The position numbers and the translations under genes are program-made. A stretch of 64,000 bases of DNA from the NCBI GenBank assembly GCA_019638275.1, contig JAHBUC010000007.1, forward strand, positions 1 to 64,000. Reading direction: 5' to 3'. This stretch comes from Cyclobacteriaceae bacterium (GTDB lineage Bacteria; Bacteroidota; Bacteroidia; Cytophagales; Cyclobacteriaceae). Below, piece by piece: positions 26,704 through 37,044 of this stretch. How positions within the stretch are numbered: position 1 is the first letter of the stretch; every line of letters begins with the position of its first letter. Under the pieces are notes generated by a model that saw only the letters and a program-made list of their open reading frames with translations, did no database searches and was not told the origin of the DNA.

Positions 26704-29091
26704 TTATTCGTTTCGTAATGCGTTTACCGGATTGGCCAATGCAGCTTTCAGGGCCTGAAAGCTAATCGTTAGTAATGCAATGAGTATAGAGGCTGCACCA
26801 GCTGCGATAAAAATCTGCGGACCAATTTTAATGCTGTACTGAAAATCCTGCAGCCACTTTTGCATTACAAAATAGGAAGTAAAGCTTGCCAGCACAAAAG
26901 AGATAACAATGAGTACAATAAACTCAGCTGAAAGTTTGTATAAGATATTTCCATTGCTGGCGCCTAATACTTTGCGAATGCTGATCTCTTTCTGGCGCTG
27001 CTCGGCCGTGAAAGCGGAGAGTGCAAATAGGCCCAGCCCTGCAATGATCATGGCCAGTACGGTAAAGTGTGTAAACATGCTGGCAAATGCCTGTTCGTTC
27101 CGGTACAGGTTGGCGAACTGCTCATCCAGGAATGCGTATTCGAATGTTGTTCCGGAATTAATGTTCTTCCAGGTAGTCTCGATAAAGGCAATGGTGCTTT
27201 TTATGTTCTCAGCGTTTACCTTAATGGCCATGGAAGGGTTGTTGGTATTGTACACCATGAACAAGGGCTCAACTTTATGGCGGATGGTGGCAAAATGAAA
27301 GTCTTTGACAACGCCCACAACATTGTAATAGGTTACATCAGTTGGGTTCGGTCCTGACTGCAAGCCGATTTTTTTACCTACCGCATCCGGCCATTCCAGC
27401 AGACGTGTCATTTCTTCGTTGATGATGATGGAAAGTGAGTCGTTATAATCGAGGGAAAAATTTCTTCCGCTGGCCATGTCCATACCCAGAGTAGGAATGA
27501 AGGTGTCATCGATGGACATGACGCTTACAATAAAATTGGTTTCGTTGCTGAAGCCTTCCGGCTGTATGCCGGTGCGCCCAAGTTGCTGACCAATTCGGGT
27601 AGAGGATGAGCCTACCGACAGCACATCGGTATTGCGTTGAAGTTCTGTTTTAAGTGCAGATGCATTGCTCAGGTTTTGTCCGTTTTGAGCTAGCGTAATA
27701 ATCTGATCACGTTTGTAACCCAGATCAGCAGTGTAAATGAAATTCATTTGTTGGTACACAATGCCGGTGCCCACCATCAAGGCGATGGAAATAGTGAATT
27801 GCAACACAACAAGCGCTTTGCGTAACCGTGTTCCGCTGGCTGAATTTTTGAACGCACCTTTTAATACCACTACCGGCTTAAAGCCCGACAGTACAAATGC
27901 AGGATATAACCCAGCCACCAATCCAACCAAAATGATCAGCCCGATGAACACCGAAATATTTTCGGGTTGAAAGATGACGTTCACGTCAGCAAAGCGCTGG
28001 TAAATATTATTCAGTGTTGGGGTGATGATCAATACAATAGCCAGGGCAAGAAAACCGGCCAGTGCAGTAACCACTATGGATTCGGTGAGGTGTTGCCCGA
28101 TGAGTTGTGCGCGCACCGCACCGATTACTTTGCGCATCCCAACTTCCTTGGCACGACCGGTTGATTTTGCCGTAACCAGGTTGGTGAAGTTAACGGCAGC
28201 AAGCATGAGGATGAGCCCTGCAATAATGGAGAGCACATACACATTCAACACATCCGATTTGTTGGCGTTGCTTTCAAAGAGAATTTCTTTTGAATGCAGG
28301 TGAACATCAGGCATGGGTTGAACAACCGGTGTAAAGAATTCAAAGGCGTTATTCTTTTTGGCAATCGCCTGGAGTTTTGGATTCAGTTCATCAGGGTTTG
28401 TTGGACGATCCAATAATAAATACGTGAATTGGTTAATGCCCTGCCACGATTGTAAAAACTGTCGGTAGCCTTCTTCATCTTGTGAAGGTGTCATTGAGCG
28501 CAGCAAATCAAATTGAATGTGTGAATTTTTAGGAGGATCAGCCACCAACGCCACTACATGTAAATCCAGGTTTTGATTCAGTCGCACCACTTTGCCGATC
28601 GGGTTTTCTTTTCCGAACAATCGCGTTGCCAACGTTTGGGTAATGGCAATGGTGTTGGGTTCGTCCAGCACACCCTCTTTTTTTCCATCAATAACCTCGA
28701 AGTCAAAAATTTCAAAGAAGGAAGATTCTGTACGGAAACCGGCATCGCACCGCAGCAGGTTATCTTCATAACTCAGGTCGAGCCTGCCACCACCACTGAT
28801 GCGTACACTGTTGATTACTTCAGGGATTTCTTCCTCAACAGCAGGTCCTAAGGCAGGTTGCGTTACCCCAACGAGTTTGCTGCTCACACCTTCAGCGCTA
28901 TCGATGGTGAGTACGCGTGCAATATTTTTGTAATTTTTATGGAATGTATCGTAGGACAGATCCTCCTGAACAAACAGGTAAATGACCAATGAAGCCGCAA
29001 GCCCGAAGGCCAGGCCTGCAATTTTAATGATGGAGTATCCTTTTTGCTTCAGCAGGTTTCGAATGGCAATGAGGAAATAACTTTTTAACAT
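26704..29091 (-). CDS. FtsX/MacB-type ABC transporter permease (2nd of tandem set)
   Basis: 795 residues, intact. TM1 near 20-42, periplasmic core with FEIFDFEVIDGKKEG, FtsX domain 1 with AAVNFTNLVTAKSTGRAKEVGMRKVIGA (this copy has AVNFTN where siblings have CINFMN), second core ALVVLQFTISIALMVGTG, FtsX domain 2 and the end NPVNALRNE. Lies 18 bp before the next permease and 21 bp after the previous one. Confidence 0.92.
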   Translation of the reverse strand: MLKSYFLIAIRNLLKQKGYSIIKIAGLAFGLAASLVIYLFVQEDLSYDTFHKNYKNIARVLTIDSAEGVSSKLVGVTQPALGPAVEEEIPEVINSVRISGGGRLDLSYEDNLLRCDAGFRTESSFFEIFDFEVIDGKKEGVLDEPNTIAITQTLATRLFGKENPIGKVVRLNQNLDLHVVALVADPPKNSHIQFDLLRSMTPSQDEEGYRQFLQSWQGINQFTYLLLDRPTNPDELNPKLQAIAKKNNAFEFFTPVVQPMPDVHLHSKEILFESNANKSDVLNVYVLSIIAGLILMLAAVNFTNLVTAKSTGRAKEVGMRKVIGAVRAQLIGQHLTESIVVTALAGFLALAIVLIITPTLNNIYQRFADVNVIFQPENISVFIGLIILVGLVAGLYPAFVLSGFKPVVVLKGAFKNSASGTRLRKALVVLQFTISIALMVGTGIVYQQMNFIYTADLGYKRDQIITLAQNGQNLSNASALKTELQRNTDVLSVGSSSTRIGQQLGRTGIQPEGFSNETNFIVSVMSIDDTFIPTLGMDMASGRNFSLDYNDSLSIIINEEMTRLLEWPDAVGKKIGLQSGPNPTDVTYYNVVGVVKDFHFATIRHKVEPLFMVYNTNNPSMAIKVNAENIKSTIAFIETTWKNINSGTTFEYAFLDEQFANLYRNEQAFASMFTHFTVLAMIIAGLGLFALSAFTAEQRQKEISIRKVLGASNGNILYKLSAEFIVLIVISFVLASFTSYFVMQKWLQDFQYSIKIGPQIFIAAGAASILIALLTISFQALKAALANPVNALRNE

Positions 29092-29112
29092 ATAGAGATG
29101 GTGTGTGAGACT

Positions 29113-31563
29113 TTATTCGTTGCGAAGAGATTTTACAGGGTTGGCCATGGCCGCCTTAATTGATTCAAAACCAACGGTAAGCCAGGCGATTATCAGCGAG
29201 ATGATGCCGGTGATAATGAACACCACCACATTCAATTCGATTTTGTACGCGAATGACTGAAGCCATTTGTTCATGGCATAATACCCAACGGGTGCTGCGA
29301 TCACCAGTGCAATAATTACCAGGATCACGAATTCTTTCGAGAGCATTCCAACAATGCTGCTCACAGAACCGCCCAGCACTTTTCGGATGCCGATTTCTTT
29401 TACTTTGCGTTCGGCTATGTAGACTGATAACCCGTACAAACCGAGACAGGAAATGATGATGGCTAAGCTGGTAAATACAAATATGATTTTTGAAACGCGC
29501 TGGTCGTTTTGGTATTGACGCTTCACGCTATCACTTAAAAAGTCTGCTTCAAACGGAGTGCGCTGAACCAACTCCTTCCACTTCACTTCCATTTGTTGAA
29601 TGATGTGCTGGTAATTCTGCGGGCTTACGGAGGCTATGATAAAATTGTAATTTCCGCGATTGGCCGGTATCCAGAATATAAGCGGATTAATGGATTCATG
29701 AAGTGAAAATTGATGGAAGTCGTCAACCACGCCAATAATTTCATGCGTAAAGGTTTGTCCTTGCCATTCCGAAAGTAAATGTGTTCCCAGGGCTTCTTCA
29801 AGCGGAATGTTCAGTGTTTGCAGACTGGCCTTATTTACCATGATTTTACGATGGGGATGTTGATACGAAAAGCTGTCGGTTTCATAGACTGGTGTTCGGC
29901 CAGCCAATAATTTGATGTCCAGCAAATCGAAATAGTTTTCATCAACTACCGTGTTGCGGTGTATGATCCCCCGATCTTGCGATGATCCTTTCGGGTAAAC
30001 GGCAAAATCACTCAGCATAGGAGTAGAAGGTAAACTGCGTGCTGCGGATATTTTCTCAACACCGCCAATTTGAGCAAATAGATTTTTCAATTGAAGATAT
30101 TGTTGTTTCGCTTCGTGGGTGCGCAACGGGATCATGATTTTGTATTCCGGATCAAAACCCAGTGGTTTGCTTTGAATAAAATTCAGTTGACGCTGAATGA
30201 TGACAATGGAGGAGATTAACGTGATGGAAATGACAAATTGAAATACAACCAAACTCTTTCGTAAGAAATTAGAACTACCGCCACTCAGGCGTTTATCTTT
30301 TAAAACAATAGCCGGCTGAAATGACGAGAGGAAAAATGCCGGATAACTTCCTGCAACCAGTGCCGTAACAATACCAATGAGCAACATGATGCCCAGAATA
30401 AACGATATGTTAATCGATTGCAGGCTTAGCGCCTTTTGGGTAAGGTCATTGAAGAAGGGTAAGGTTATTTGTACCAGGATCAATGCCAACAGCAATGCCA
30501 GTAAAACAATGGTCATGGATTCGCCTAAAAATTGACGGATAAGATTTTGACGTGTGGCCCCCAACGATTTACGCACGCCCACTTCACCGGCACGTTGTGA
30601 AGCCTTAGCCGTTGTCAGGTTCATGAAGTTGATGCAAGCCAGCAGCAAAATAAATATCCCGATCGAACCCAGTATATATATGTATTCAATGTTGCCCGCC
30701 TCGGCCATACCGAATGAATTTTGAAAATCGGAATGGAGATGAATTTTGTCTAATGGTTGCAGGTACATCTCTTTTTGTAGTCCGGCATTCTTTAAGTCTG
30801 TGCCTGAATGTCTTTCAATCAAGGCCGGAATTTTTTCCTCCACCGTGTTGAGCGAAGTGTTTGGTTTCATCTTCACATAGCTGATAATAAAATTCTGCCA
30901 GGCCCAGGTAGTTGTTGTGTTAATGAAATTGCCCATGGGGTGCCCGTTCATGCTCATGTAAAAAGAAGCATTGACGTGCGAAGGTTTGGGATTTGGTTTG
31001 AGTACGCCACTGATAAACAGTGTATCGGTATACTGACCACTGCTGATGATGATGGATTTATCTAACGCCTCGGTCTTTCCAAAAATCTTTTCAGCCAGTT
31101 CAGCCGTAACCACAACGGTGTTTGGTCGATCTAGCGCGGTTTGCGGATTTCCTTCCTGAAACTCAAAGGAGAAAACATCGAAGAATGTGGAGTCTGCCAG
31201 GTACCCCATCTTTTCGTAGAATAGGTTTTCTTCATACCGGATGAGGTGTTGTTCTACTTCCGGAATGGGAACTAAACGGGCGGCCGTTTCCACTTCCGGA
31301 AATTCCTGCGCCAACGCCATGGCCACCGGGGGTGAGGTGCGTGGAAATGACTCTGTGTTTCCATCGCGGGAGAAGACACTGTAAATGCGGTAAATGCGTT
31401 CGTGATCTGTAAAGTGTTGTTCATAGCTGAATTCATCATGGATGTAGAGAACCAGCAAAACACAACAAGCCATGCCAACAGCAAGACCGCCAATATTGAT
31501 CATGGAGAAGGCTTTATGCTTGAGCAGGTTTCGAAGGGCGATGGCTAAGTAATTGCGGAACAT
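29113..31563 (-). CDS. FtsX/MacB-type ABC transporter permease (1st of tandem set)
   Basis: 816 residues, the longest intact copy and the promoter-proximal gene of the four-permease operon. Signatures: MFRNYLAIALRNLLKHK, ACINFMNLTTAKASQRAGEVGVRKSLGA near 310, LVVFQFVISITLISSIVI near 430, LGLYGLSVYIAERKVKEIGIRKVLGGS near 700, and NPVKSLRNE at the end. No ATPase partner is encoded in the operon, so a shared LolD/MacB-like ATPase elsewhere in the genome is needed. Role may be lipoprotein, peptide or drug extrusion; unknown. Confidence 0.92.
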   Translation of the reverse strand: MFRNYLAIALRNLLKHKAFSMINIGGLAVGMACCVLLVLYIHDEFSYEQHFTDHERIYRIYSVFSRDGNTESFPRTSPPVAMALAQEFPEVETAARLVPIPEVEQHLIRYEENLFYEKMGYLADSTFFDVFSFEFQEGNPQTALDRPNTVVVTAELAEKIFGKTEALDKSIIISSGQYTDTLFISGVLKPNPKPSHVNASFYMSMNGHPMGNFINTTTTWAWQNFIISYVKMKPNTSLNTVEEKIPALIERHSGTDLKNAGLQKEMYLQPLDKIHLHSDFQNSFGMAEAGNIEYIYILGSIGIFILLLACINFMNLTTAKASQRAGEVGVRKSLGATRQNLIRQFLGESMTIVLLALLLALILVQITLPFFNDLTQKALSLQSINISFILGIMLLIGIVTALVAGSYPAFFLSSFQPAIVLKDKRLSGGSSNFLRKSLVVFQFVISITLISSIVIIQRQLNFIQSKPLGFDPEYKIMIPLRTHEAKQQYLQLKNLFAQIGGVEKISAARSLPSTPMLSDFAVYPKGSSQDRGIIHRNTVVDENYFDLLDIKLLAGRTPVYETDSFSYQHPHRKIMVNKASLQTLNIPLEEALGTHLLSEWQGQTFTHEIIGVVDDFHQFSLHESINPLIFWIPANRGNYNFIIASVSPQNYQHIIQQMEVKWKELVQRTPFEADFLSDSVKRQYQNDQRVSKIIFVFTSLAIIISCLGLYGLSVYIAERKVKEIGIRKVLGGSVSSIVGMLSKEFVILVIIALVIAAPVGYYAMNKWLQSFAYKIELNVVVFIITGIISLIIAWLTVGFESIKAAMANPVKSLRNE

Positions 31564-31693
31564 GGCACGTTTGGGTTTGTCCCTGCTCTTACTAAATTCT
31601 TGCCATCCTTAAAACGCCCAAAGTGGGTTCAATTTGGCTTTTTAGAGAATTTTAAACGGTCAGTACTGAACAGAATCGTCCGCTATCGGGCAA

Positions 31694-33655
31694 TTACCGC
31701 TCGTCTTCCCGGTCGCGCTTAATCTTTACGATCGCAGGCGGCCCAACCTGTATCGGGGCCTTTTCCAACTCCAGGTTGGCGGCCTCAATACCGTAGTGGG
31801 CCTCGGTAGAAAGACTGAACTTCTTCAAAAGTCGATACCCCTGAATGATCAATCGATCAAAGTTGGATATCTCACTATCGGGTGAAGCCCACGATTGAAT
31901 GATGACGAATTTGAAATCGGCTGTCTGGCTGTATTTATGTAACGAAGGGTACGGACTGATCAGGTCAATCTCACCTGAGTCGGCCATTTCGTGTACAATT
32001 TTATTGAACAATAAGTTAATGCGGTGATCGGCTTTGAACCCCAGTTTGATGCGCACGAAGAAGCATCTTTTAGGAATAATGGTATCAACGGAATATTTGC
32101 TGGTAAATGGACTGTCAACGGTATCCACGTGAAGGAACCAATACACATCGGCACGCTTGGGCCGTTTGCGGAACATCGAATAAATAATATTCGAGTCGAT
32201 GTAGCGCTTACTATCGGCCACAGCCAGAAATACCAGGTTGGTAGATTCTTTGGGAATGGTTTCATCGGCTTGAAGATCTTTGATCATCTCCACGTAATGT
32301 TTCAGGTCGACAAACTCGGTATGCCGTGTACGCAACCTGCGGGCACGCAATTGAACAAATAATACAAGGAACAACGCGCCCGCAATGATAAATGCAAACC
32401 AACCGCCATGACTGAACTTGCTCAGGTTGGAGATGAGGAACATGAACTCAAGCGAAAAGAACAGCAGGGCCAATCCGATGGCCCGAACGGTGGATTTTCG
32501 TGAAAGCGAAAAATAATAGACCAACAAGGAAGTGGTCATCAACATATCAATGGTAATGGCCAATCCGTAGGCGCCTTCCATCGCAGCAGACTCCTTGAAG
32601 TACAGCACCACCATGATACAACCCAGCATTAAAATCCAATTGATAGAGGGAATATAAATCTGTCCTTTGATCTGGCTTGGATAGCGTACGCGTGTCATCG
32701 GCCAGAGCTTTAGTTTCATAGCTTCGTTCACCAGTGTAAACGTACCTGAGATCAACGCCTGGCTTGCAATAATGGCAGCCATGGTAGCAATCGTTATTCC
32801 GAATGGCAGGAACCACTCGGGCATGATGGCATAGAAAGGAATTTGTTCGCCCAGTGTAGAACCTTCATGCTGAAGCAACCAGGCGGCTTGCCCAAAGTAG
32901 TTAAGCAGCAAAGCTGTTTTTACAAATGCCCATCCAACGCGAATATTTGATTTGCCGCAATGTCCGAGGTCGGAATACAACGCTTCTGCCCCGGTTGTAC
33001 ACAAGAACACGGCACCTAAAATCCAAAAACCACCTGGGTATTGGGCAAGCAATTCAAACGCATAAACAGGATTGATTGCTTTAAGTACAATCGGATTTTG
33101 AACAAGTTGAATAGTGCCCAATGTACCGATGGTTACAAACCAGATCGTCATGATTGGCCCAAAGGTCTTGCCGACAACCCCGGTCCCGAATTGTTGGAAC
33201 ACAAACAGACCGATCAGAATGACTATTACAATTTGAATGATGGGCAAATCAGGATTGAAAATTTTTAACCCCTCAACTGCTGAAGATACACTGATGGCGG
33301 GAGTAATAAAGCCATCTGCAATGAGCGTAGCACAACCAATTATGGCGGGATATACTACCCAGCCCGCTTTATACCTGCGTACCAATGCATACAAAGCAAA
33401 AATTCCACCTTCACCTTTGTTGTCGGCATTCAACGCCATGTAAATGTACTTGATAGTGGTTACCAGTGTGAGCGTCCAGAACACACAGGAGAGACCCCCC
33501 AGTATCAGTGTTTCTGAAAGTTCATGTTGGCCCGCGATAGCGCGGAACACATAGAGGGGTGAGGTGCCGATGTCTCCGTAAATGATGCCAAGTGAAATCA
33601 GTACACCGGCAGCGGAGAGCGGAGTTTTGTGTTTATGGTATGATTCTAAAGCCAT
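31694..33655 (-). CDS. kup: Kup-type potassium uptake transporter
   Basis: 653 residues. The family start GIIYGDIGTSPLYVFRA at about residue 24 and ALNADNKGEGGIFALYALVRR near 75 are diagnostic for KUP/HAK/KT transporters. Twelve membrane helices to about 440, then a cytosolic C-terminal domain of some 200 residues. It takes up K+ with protons, mainly in low-K+ or acidic conditions. The stop at 31694 follows a short gap from the permease operon upstream end, which has its own start at 31563. The next gene upstream, NDH-2, ends 33 bp before its start, so they may be co-transcribed. Confidence 0.95.
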   Translation of the reverse strand: MALESYHKHKTPLSAAGVLISLGIIYGDIGTSPLYVFRAIAGQHELSETLILGGLSCVFWTLTLVTTIKYIYMALNADNKGEGGIFALYALVRRYKAGWVVYPAIIGCATLIADGFITPAISVSSAVEGLKIFNPDLPIIQIVIVILIGLFVFQQFGTGVVGKTFGPIMTIWFVTIGTLGTIQLVQNPIVLKAINPVYAFELLAQYPGGFWILGAVFLCTTGAEALYSDLGHCGKSNIRVGWAFVKTALLLNYFGQAAWLLQHEGSTLGEQIPFYAIMPEWFLPFGITIATMAAIIASQALISGTFTLVNEAMKLKLWPMTRVRYPSQIKGQIYIPSINWILMLGCIMVVLYFKESAAMEGAYGLAITIDMLMTTSLLVYYFSLSRKSTVRAIGLALLFFSLEFMFLISNLSKFSHGGWFAFIIAGALFLVLFVQLRARRLRTRHTEFVDLKHYVEMIKDLQADETIPKESTNLVFLAVADSKRYIDSNIIYSMFRKRPKRADVYWFLHVDTVDSPFTSKYSVDTIIPKRCFFVRIKLGFKADHRINLLFNKIVHEMADSGEIDLISPYPSLHKYSQTADFKFVIIQSWASPDSEISNFDRLIIQGYRLLKKFSLSTEAHYGIEAANLELEKAPIQVGPPAIVKIKRDREDER

Positions 33656-33688
33656 TACCTGTTGAACGAATGTACTAAAATTATTTTA

Positions 33689-34993
33689 TCAGCTCACACC
33701 GTCTTTATTCCGACTGATGATCAGTCGGTTACTCTTGTCGTATGAAAAGTAACTGACAAACCACGTAAACATTACAAAGAATTTATTTCGAAAACCGATG
33801 ATGTACATCAGGTGTACAAACATCCAAACAAACCATGCAAAGATGCCTTGAAATTTAAAGCCCTTTACATCTACTACAGCACGGTTGCGACCAATGGTTG
33901 CCATGGAACCTTTATCGAAATACGAGAACGGCTTCATTTCTTTTTTTGACATGAGCCGTTTCAGGTTTTTGGCCAGGAGCCGGCCTTGCTGAATAGCCGG
34001 TGGTGCCATCATCGGGTGGCCTGCTGGGTAATCTGCATCGCCCTCCATAACGGAAGCATCGCCAATGGCAAAAATATTTTCATGCCCGATAACTTTATTA
34101 AACGTATCCACGCGAATTCTACCGGCACGAGTCACAGCACTTTCGTGTAACCCTTCAATGGGCTTACCTTTTACGCCTGCCGCCCACACCATTGTTCTGG
34201 AGATAAGTTTTTCTCCGGTGTTTAAGATCACTTCATACCCATTGTAGGATTTCACCGCGCAGTTCAGGTGTACTTTCACGCCCATGTTCTGCAAATATTC
34301 CAACGCTTTCTCTGACGCATCTTTCGACATGCCATTGAGCAACCGCGGGCCGGCTTCTACCAAATGCACATCCATGTGGGTAAACTCCAGTTCTTTATAA
34401 TCTTTCGGGAAAACGTGCTTTTTTAATTCGGCTAAAGCGCCTGCCAACTCCACACCGGTTGGTCCACCGCCAACAATCACATAATCCATCAGGCTGTTCA
34501 TCAGCTCAACATCATCGGTGAGTAACGCCATTTCCATGTTGCGGATGATTTTGTTACGCAACTGAATGGCATCGATGATGCTCTTCATGGGGATGGCGTG
34601 CTCCTCTACATCTTTTAGCCCATAATAATTGGTAGTGGCTCCGTTTGCAATTACCAGGTAATCGTATTTGATACCACCGATGGAGGTTTCGATGTAATTC
34701 TCTTCGGGTTTAATCGAGATCACTTCGCCCATGCGAAAGAAGAAGTCCTGTTGTTTGGCGAAACGTTTCCGGAAGGGGAAAACGATGGAGCTGGTTTCCA
34801 AACCGGAGCTGGCTACCTGATATAACAAGGGCTGAAACGTGTGGTGGTTATACCGGTCGAATAATACTACCTGGGCTTTGGCTTTCTTTAACCCTTTGGC
34901 AACTTCGAGGCCACCGAATCCGCCTCCGATAATGATTATTCGGGGTTTTCCGAGGTCGGCAATACGCGTGCGCGCAGTAGTTGGGTTGGACAT
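33689..34993 (-). CDS. ndh: Type II NADH dehydrogenase (NDH-2), membrane-bound
   Basis: 434 residues. FAD-binding IIIGGGFGGLEVAKGL at 19-34, NADH-binding VIVGGGPTGVELAGAL at about 172-187, and an FAD contact ENIFAIGDASV near 310, all in the pattern of NDH-2. The C-terminal 60 residues hold amphipathic and hydrophobic stretches (FAWFVWMFVHLMYIIGF) that anchor the enzyme to the inner face of the inner membrane, where it passes electrons from NADH to quinone without pumping protons. Confidence 0.93.
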   Translation of the reverse strand: MSNPTTARTRIADLGKPRIIIIGGGFGGLEVAKGLKKAKAQVVLFDRYNHHTFQPLLYQVASSGLETSSIVFPFRKRFAKQQDFFFRMGEVISIKPEENYIETSIGGIKYDYLVIANGATTNYYGLKDVEEHAIPMKSIIDAIQLRNKIIRNMEMALLTDDVELMNSLMDYVIVGGGPTGVELAGALAELKKHVFPKDYKELEFTHMDVHLVEAGPRLLNGMSKDASEKALEYLQNMGVKVHLNCAVKSYNGYEVILNTGEKLISRTMVWAAGVKGKPIEGLHESAVTRAGRIRVDTFNKVIGHENIFAIGDASVMEGDADYPAGHPMMAPPAIQQGRLLAKNLKRLMSKKEMKPFSYFDKGSMATIGRNRAVVDVKGFKFQGIFAWFVWMFVHLMYIIGFRNKFFVMFTWFVSYFSYDKSNRLIISRNKDGVS

Positions 34994-35138
34994 GAATTAA
35001 CGTGGCGGTCCGTAAAACGGGTCAAATTTAAGCGGTTTATGGTACGGTAAAAACACAATCGAATAAAGTTATTTACCGGTTGTAGGTTTGTTTAACGTGG
35101 TGACTTATCCCAAGAAAAATAATATGCATTCGCAACCG

Positions 35139-35165
35139 TTTGAATGGCGCAGAGGTGTATTTTTG
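35139..35165 (+). promoter_or_regulatory. Bacteroidota-type promoter candidate for the 35201 gene
   Basis: TTTG at 35139-35142 and a perfect TAnnTTTG-type box TATTTTTG at 35158-35165, 36 bp before the ATG. The spacer of 15 bases is shorter than the usual 19-21, so the upstream box may be fortuitous. Confidence 0.4.
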
Positions 35166-35200
35166 TATTTACCTAAATCACCTATAACGCATACGGTTCT

Positions 35201-35944
35201 ATGAAAAACTTTCTTTGGGCTATTCCCGCAGTCGCACTTCTTGCCTCATGCGGTGCAAATGAAAAAGCAGATCTTCAGGCACAAGTTGACTCCCTTCGGG
35301 TTGAGTTGGAAACCTCACAACGCATGACAAACACGTTAGTGGAAGTTGGCGCTTTGATGGATTCCATTGATGCCAACCGCCAGTTGTTGCGTATCAATAT
35401 GGTGGAAGGTACCACCTATGACGATTACACCTCGCGGATGAAAGACCTGAACAAGTATGTGAAGGATACGGAAAAGAAAATTGCTGATCTTGAAAATGCA
35501 TTGAAGAAATCACAAGGCAGCGCCTCAACCTATGCCAGGCAGATTAAAAAACTTAAGAGCGACCTGGAAGCCAAAACAACGGAAATCATTGCCCTTCAGG
35601 AACAGGTTGAAAAATACAAGAATGAAAATCAGAACCTGATTAACCTGGCTGAACTACAAAGCGCGGAGATAGCAGACAAAGAAATTCAAATCTCGACAAA
35701 GGAACAGGAGCTTGCCTTGATTGAAGCCCGTATACAAGAATTGATGATCCAATCGAAAGTAAGTGAGGCAGACGCATATTACGCACGTGCCATGGCTGTT
35801 GAAGAAGCAGCAAACCGAACCAAGCTTGCACCACGTAAGAAGAAAGAGACACTGGAAGAGGCACTTGAGCTTTATAAAAAGTCACTCTCGTTAGGCAAGC
35901 AGGAAGCACAAGCCAAAATCAACGAGATTCAGAAGAAGCTTTAA
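35201..35944 (+). CDS. Coiled-coil lipoprotein
   Basis: 247 residues. Lipobox LLASC gives the lipid-anchored Cys at residue 17. From about 22 to 200 the sequence is almost pure heptad coiled coil (LQAQVDSLRVELETS, then long runs of E, K, Q and L). The last 45 residues (RAMAVEEAANRTKLAPRKKKETLEEALELYKKSLSLG) resemble a single TPR-like hairpin. It probably anchors or spaces something in the periplasm. No named family recognised. Confidence 0.8.
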   Translation: MKNFLWAIPAVALLASCGANEKADLQAQVDSLRVELETSQRMTNTLVEVGALMDSIDANRQLLRINMVEGTTYDDYTSRMKDLNKYVKDTEKKIADLENALKKSQGSASTYARQIKKLKSDLEAKTTEIIALQEQVEKYKNENQNLINLAELQSAEIADKEIQISTKEQELALIEARIQELMIQSKVSEADAYYARAMAVEEAANRTKLAPRKKKETLEEALELYKKSLSLGKQEAQAKINEIQKKL

Positions 35945-36013
35945 GCATTAGAAAGCAACACGCCATCGTGTGCAAGGTTGAGTGCTCACGTGTGTGTATT
36001 GCTTATTGAAGTG

Positions 36014-36976
36014 TTACTCCAACCCAATCAGGTAAACGGTATATACAATATACCCCACAAACAAAATCACCGCTTCCCAACGGTCAAGTTTGCGTGTGTT
36101 CAGCGTAAACATAAAAATCATCAGAAGTACAGTGGCGGCAGTGAGCACATAAATATCAAAATTCAATGCCGTATTAAACTTTACTGGGTTAATCAATCCG
36201 GTTACTCCCAAAATCAGGAAAATGTTAAAGATATTGGAGCCCACCACATTGCCGATGGCGATATCCGTATTTTTGCGGTAGGCTGCTACAGCCGAAGTCG
36301 CCAACTCGGGTAGTGAAGTTCCTGCAGCCAGAATGGTGAGCCCGATTAATTTCTCACTTAATCCGAAGTGCTGGGCCATCAACACCGCATTGTCTACAAC
36401 AAGTTTTCCGCCACCCACCAACATAATCAATCCTAAAACAAAAAAGCCAACCGATTTCCAGTTGCTGTAGATTTTGATTTCGGTAGTTTCTTCATAGTCG
36501 CTGGCCTGCTTCATGGTGCGATAGATGTAGAAAAGAAAGAGACAGAAGAAACCAATCAAAATACTTGCATCAAGTCGGCTAAGTATGTTTGGTTCAGTAC
36601 CCCACAACCGGAAATCATTCACCAACAGGTAAAGCACCAGGGCTGCAAAAAGTGACATGGGCACTTCGTATGAAATGGTTTTGCGTTGAACAACGAGTGG
36701 GTAAATCATTCCTGAAAGACCAAGAATCAATAATAAATTGAAGTTGTTACTGCCGATTACGTTTCCAAAAGCAGCATCGCTTTTTCCGCTGACTCCTGAA
36801 ATGACATTCACGACCATTTCGGGCATGGAGGTACCGAAAGCCACTACCGTAAGACCGATGGCCAGGTTTGAAACATTAAATTTTTTAGCGATGGAGGAGG
36901 CGCCATTAACAAGAAAATCTGCACCTTTTACTAAAATAACGAATCCAACAAGGAGCAGAAGAATAGCCGGGCCCAT
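36014..36976 (-). CDS. CaCA-family calcium/sodium (or proton) antiporter
   Basis: 320 residues, ten or eleven TMs. Two inverted alpha repeats each carry the ion-site motif: VAFGTSMPEMVVNVISG at about 45-61 and AAGTSLPELATSAVAA at about 205-220, followed by IAIGNVVGSNIFN. This places it with YrbG/YfkE-like exchangers. The paralogue at 37045 lies 68 bp upstream on the same strand. Confidence 0.92.
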   Translation of the reverse strand: MGPAILLLLVGFVILVKGADFLVNGASSIAKKFNVSNLAIGLTVVAFGTSMPEMVVNVISGVSGKSDAAFGNVIGSNNFNLLLILGLSGMIYPLVVQRKTISYEVPMSLFAALVLYLLVNDFRLWGTEPNILSRLDASILIGFFCLFLFYIYRTMKQASDYEETTEIKIYSNWKSVGFFVLGLIMLVGGGKLVVDNAVLMAQHFGLSEKLIGLTILAAGTSLPELATSAVAAYRKNTDIAIGNVVGSNIFNIFLILGVTGLINPVKFNTALNFDIYVLTAATVLLMIFMFTLNTRKLDRWEAVILFVGYIVYTVYLIGLE

Positions 36977-37044
36977 AGATTTTGCTTGGTAAATCTTTTA
37001 AAGATAAAGCAATATCATATCAATTATAAAAGGCCCTGACGGAA

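Noticed and set aside
31650-31690. TCAGTACTGA palindrome upstream of the permease operon as operator
   Set aside because: A 10-base palindrome is too short to support a call, and it was not found in front of the other permease genes.
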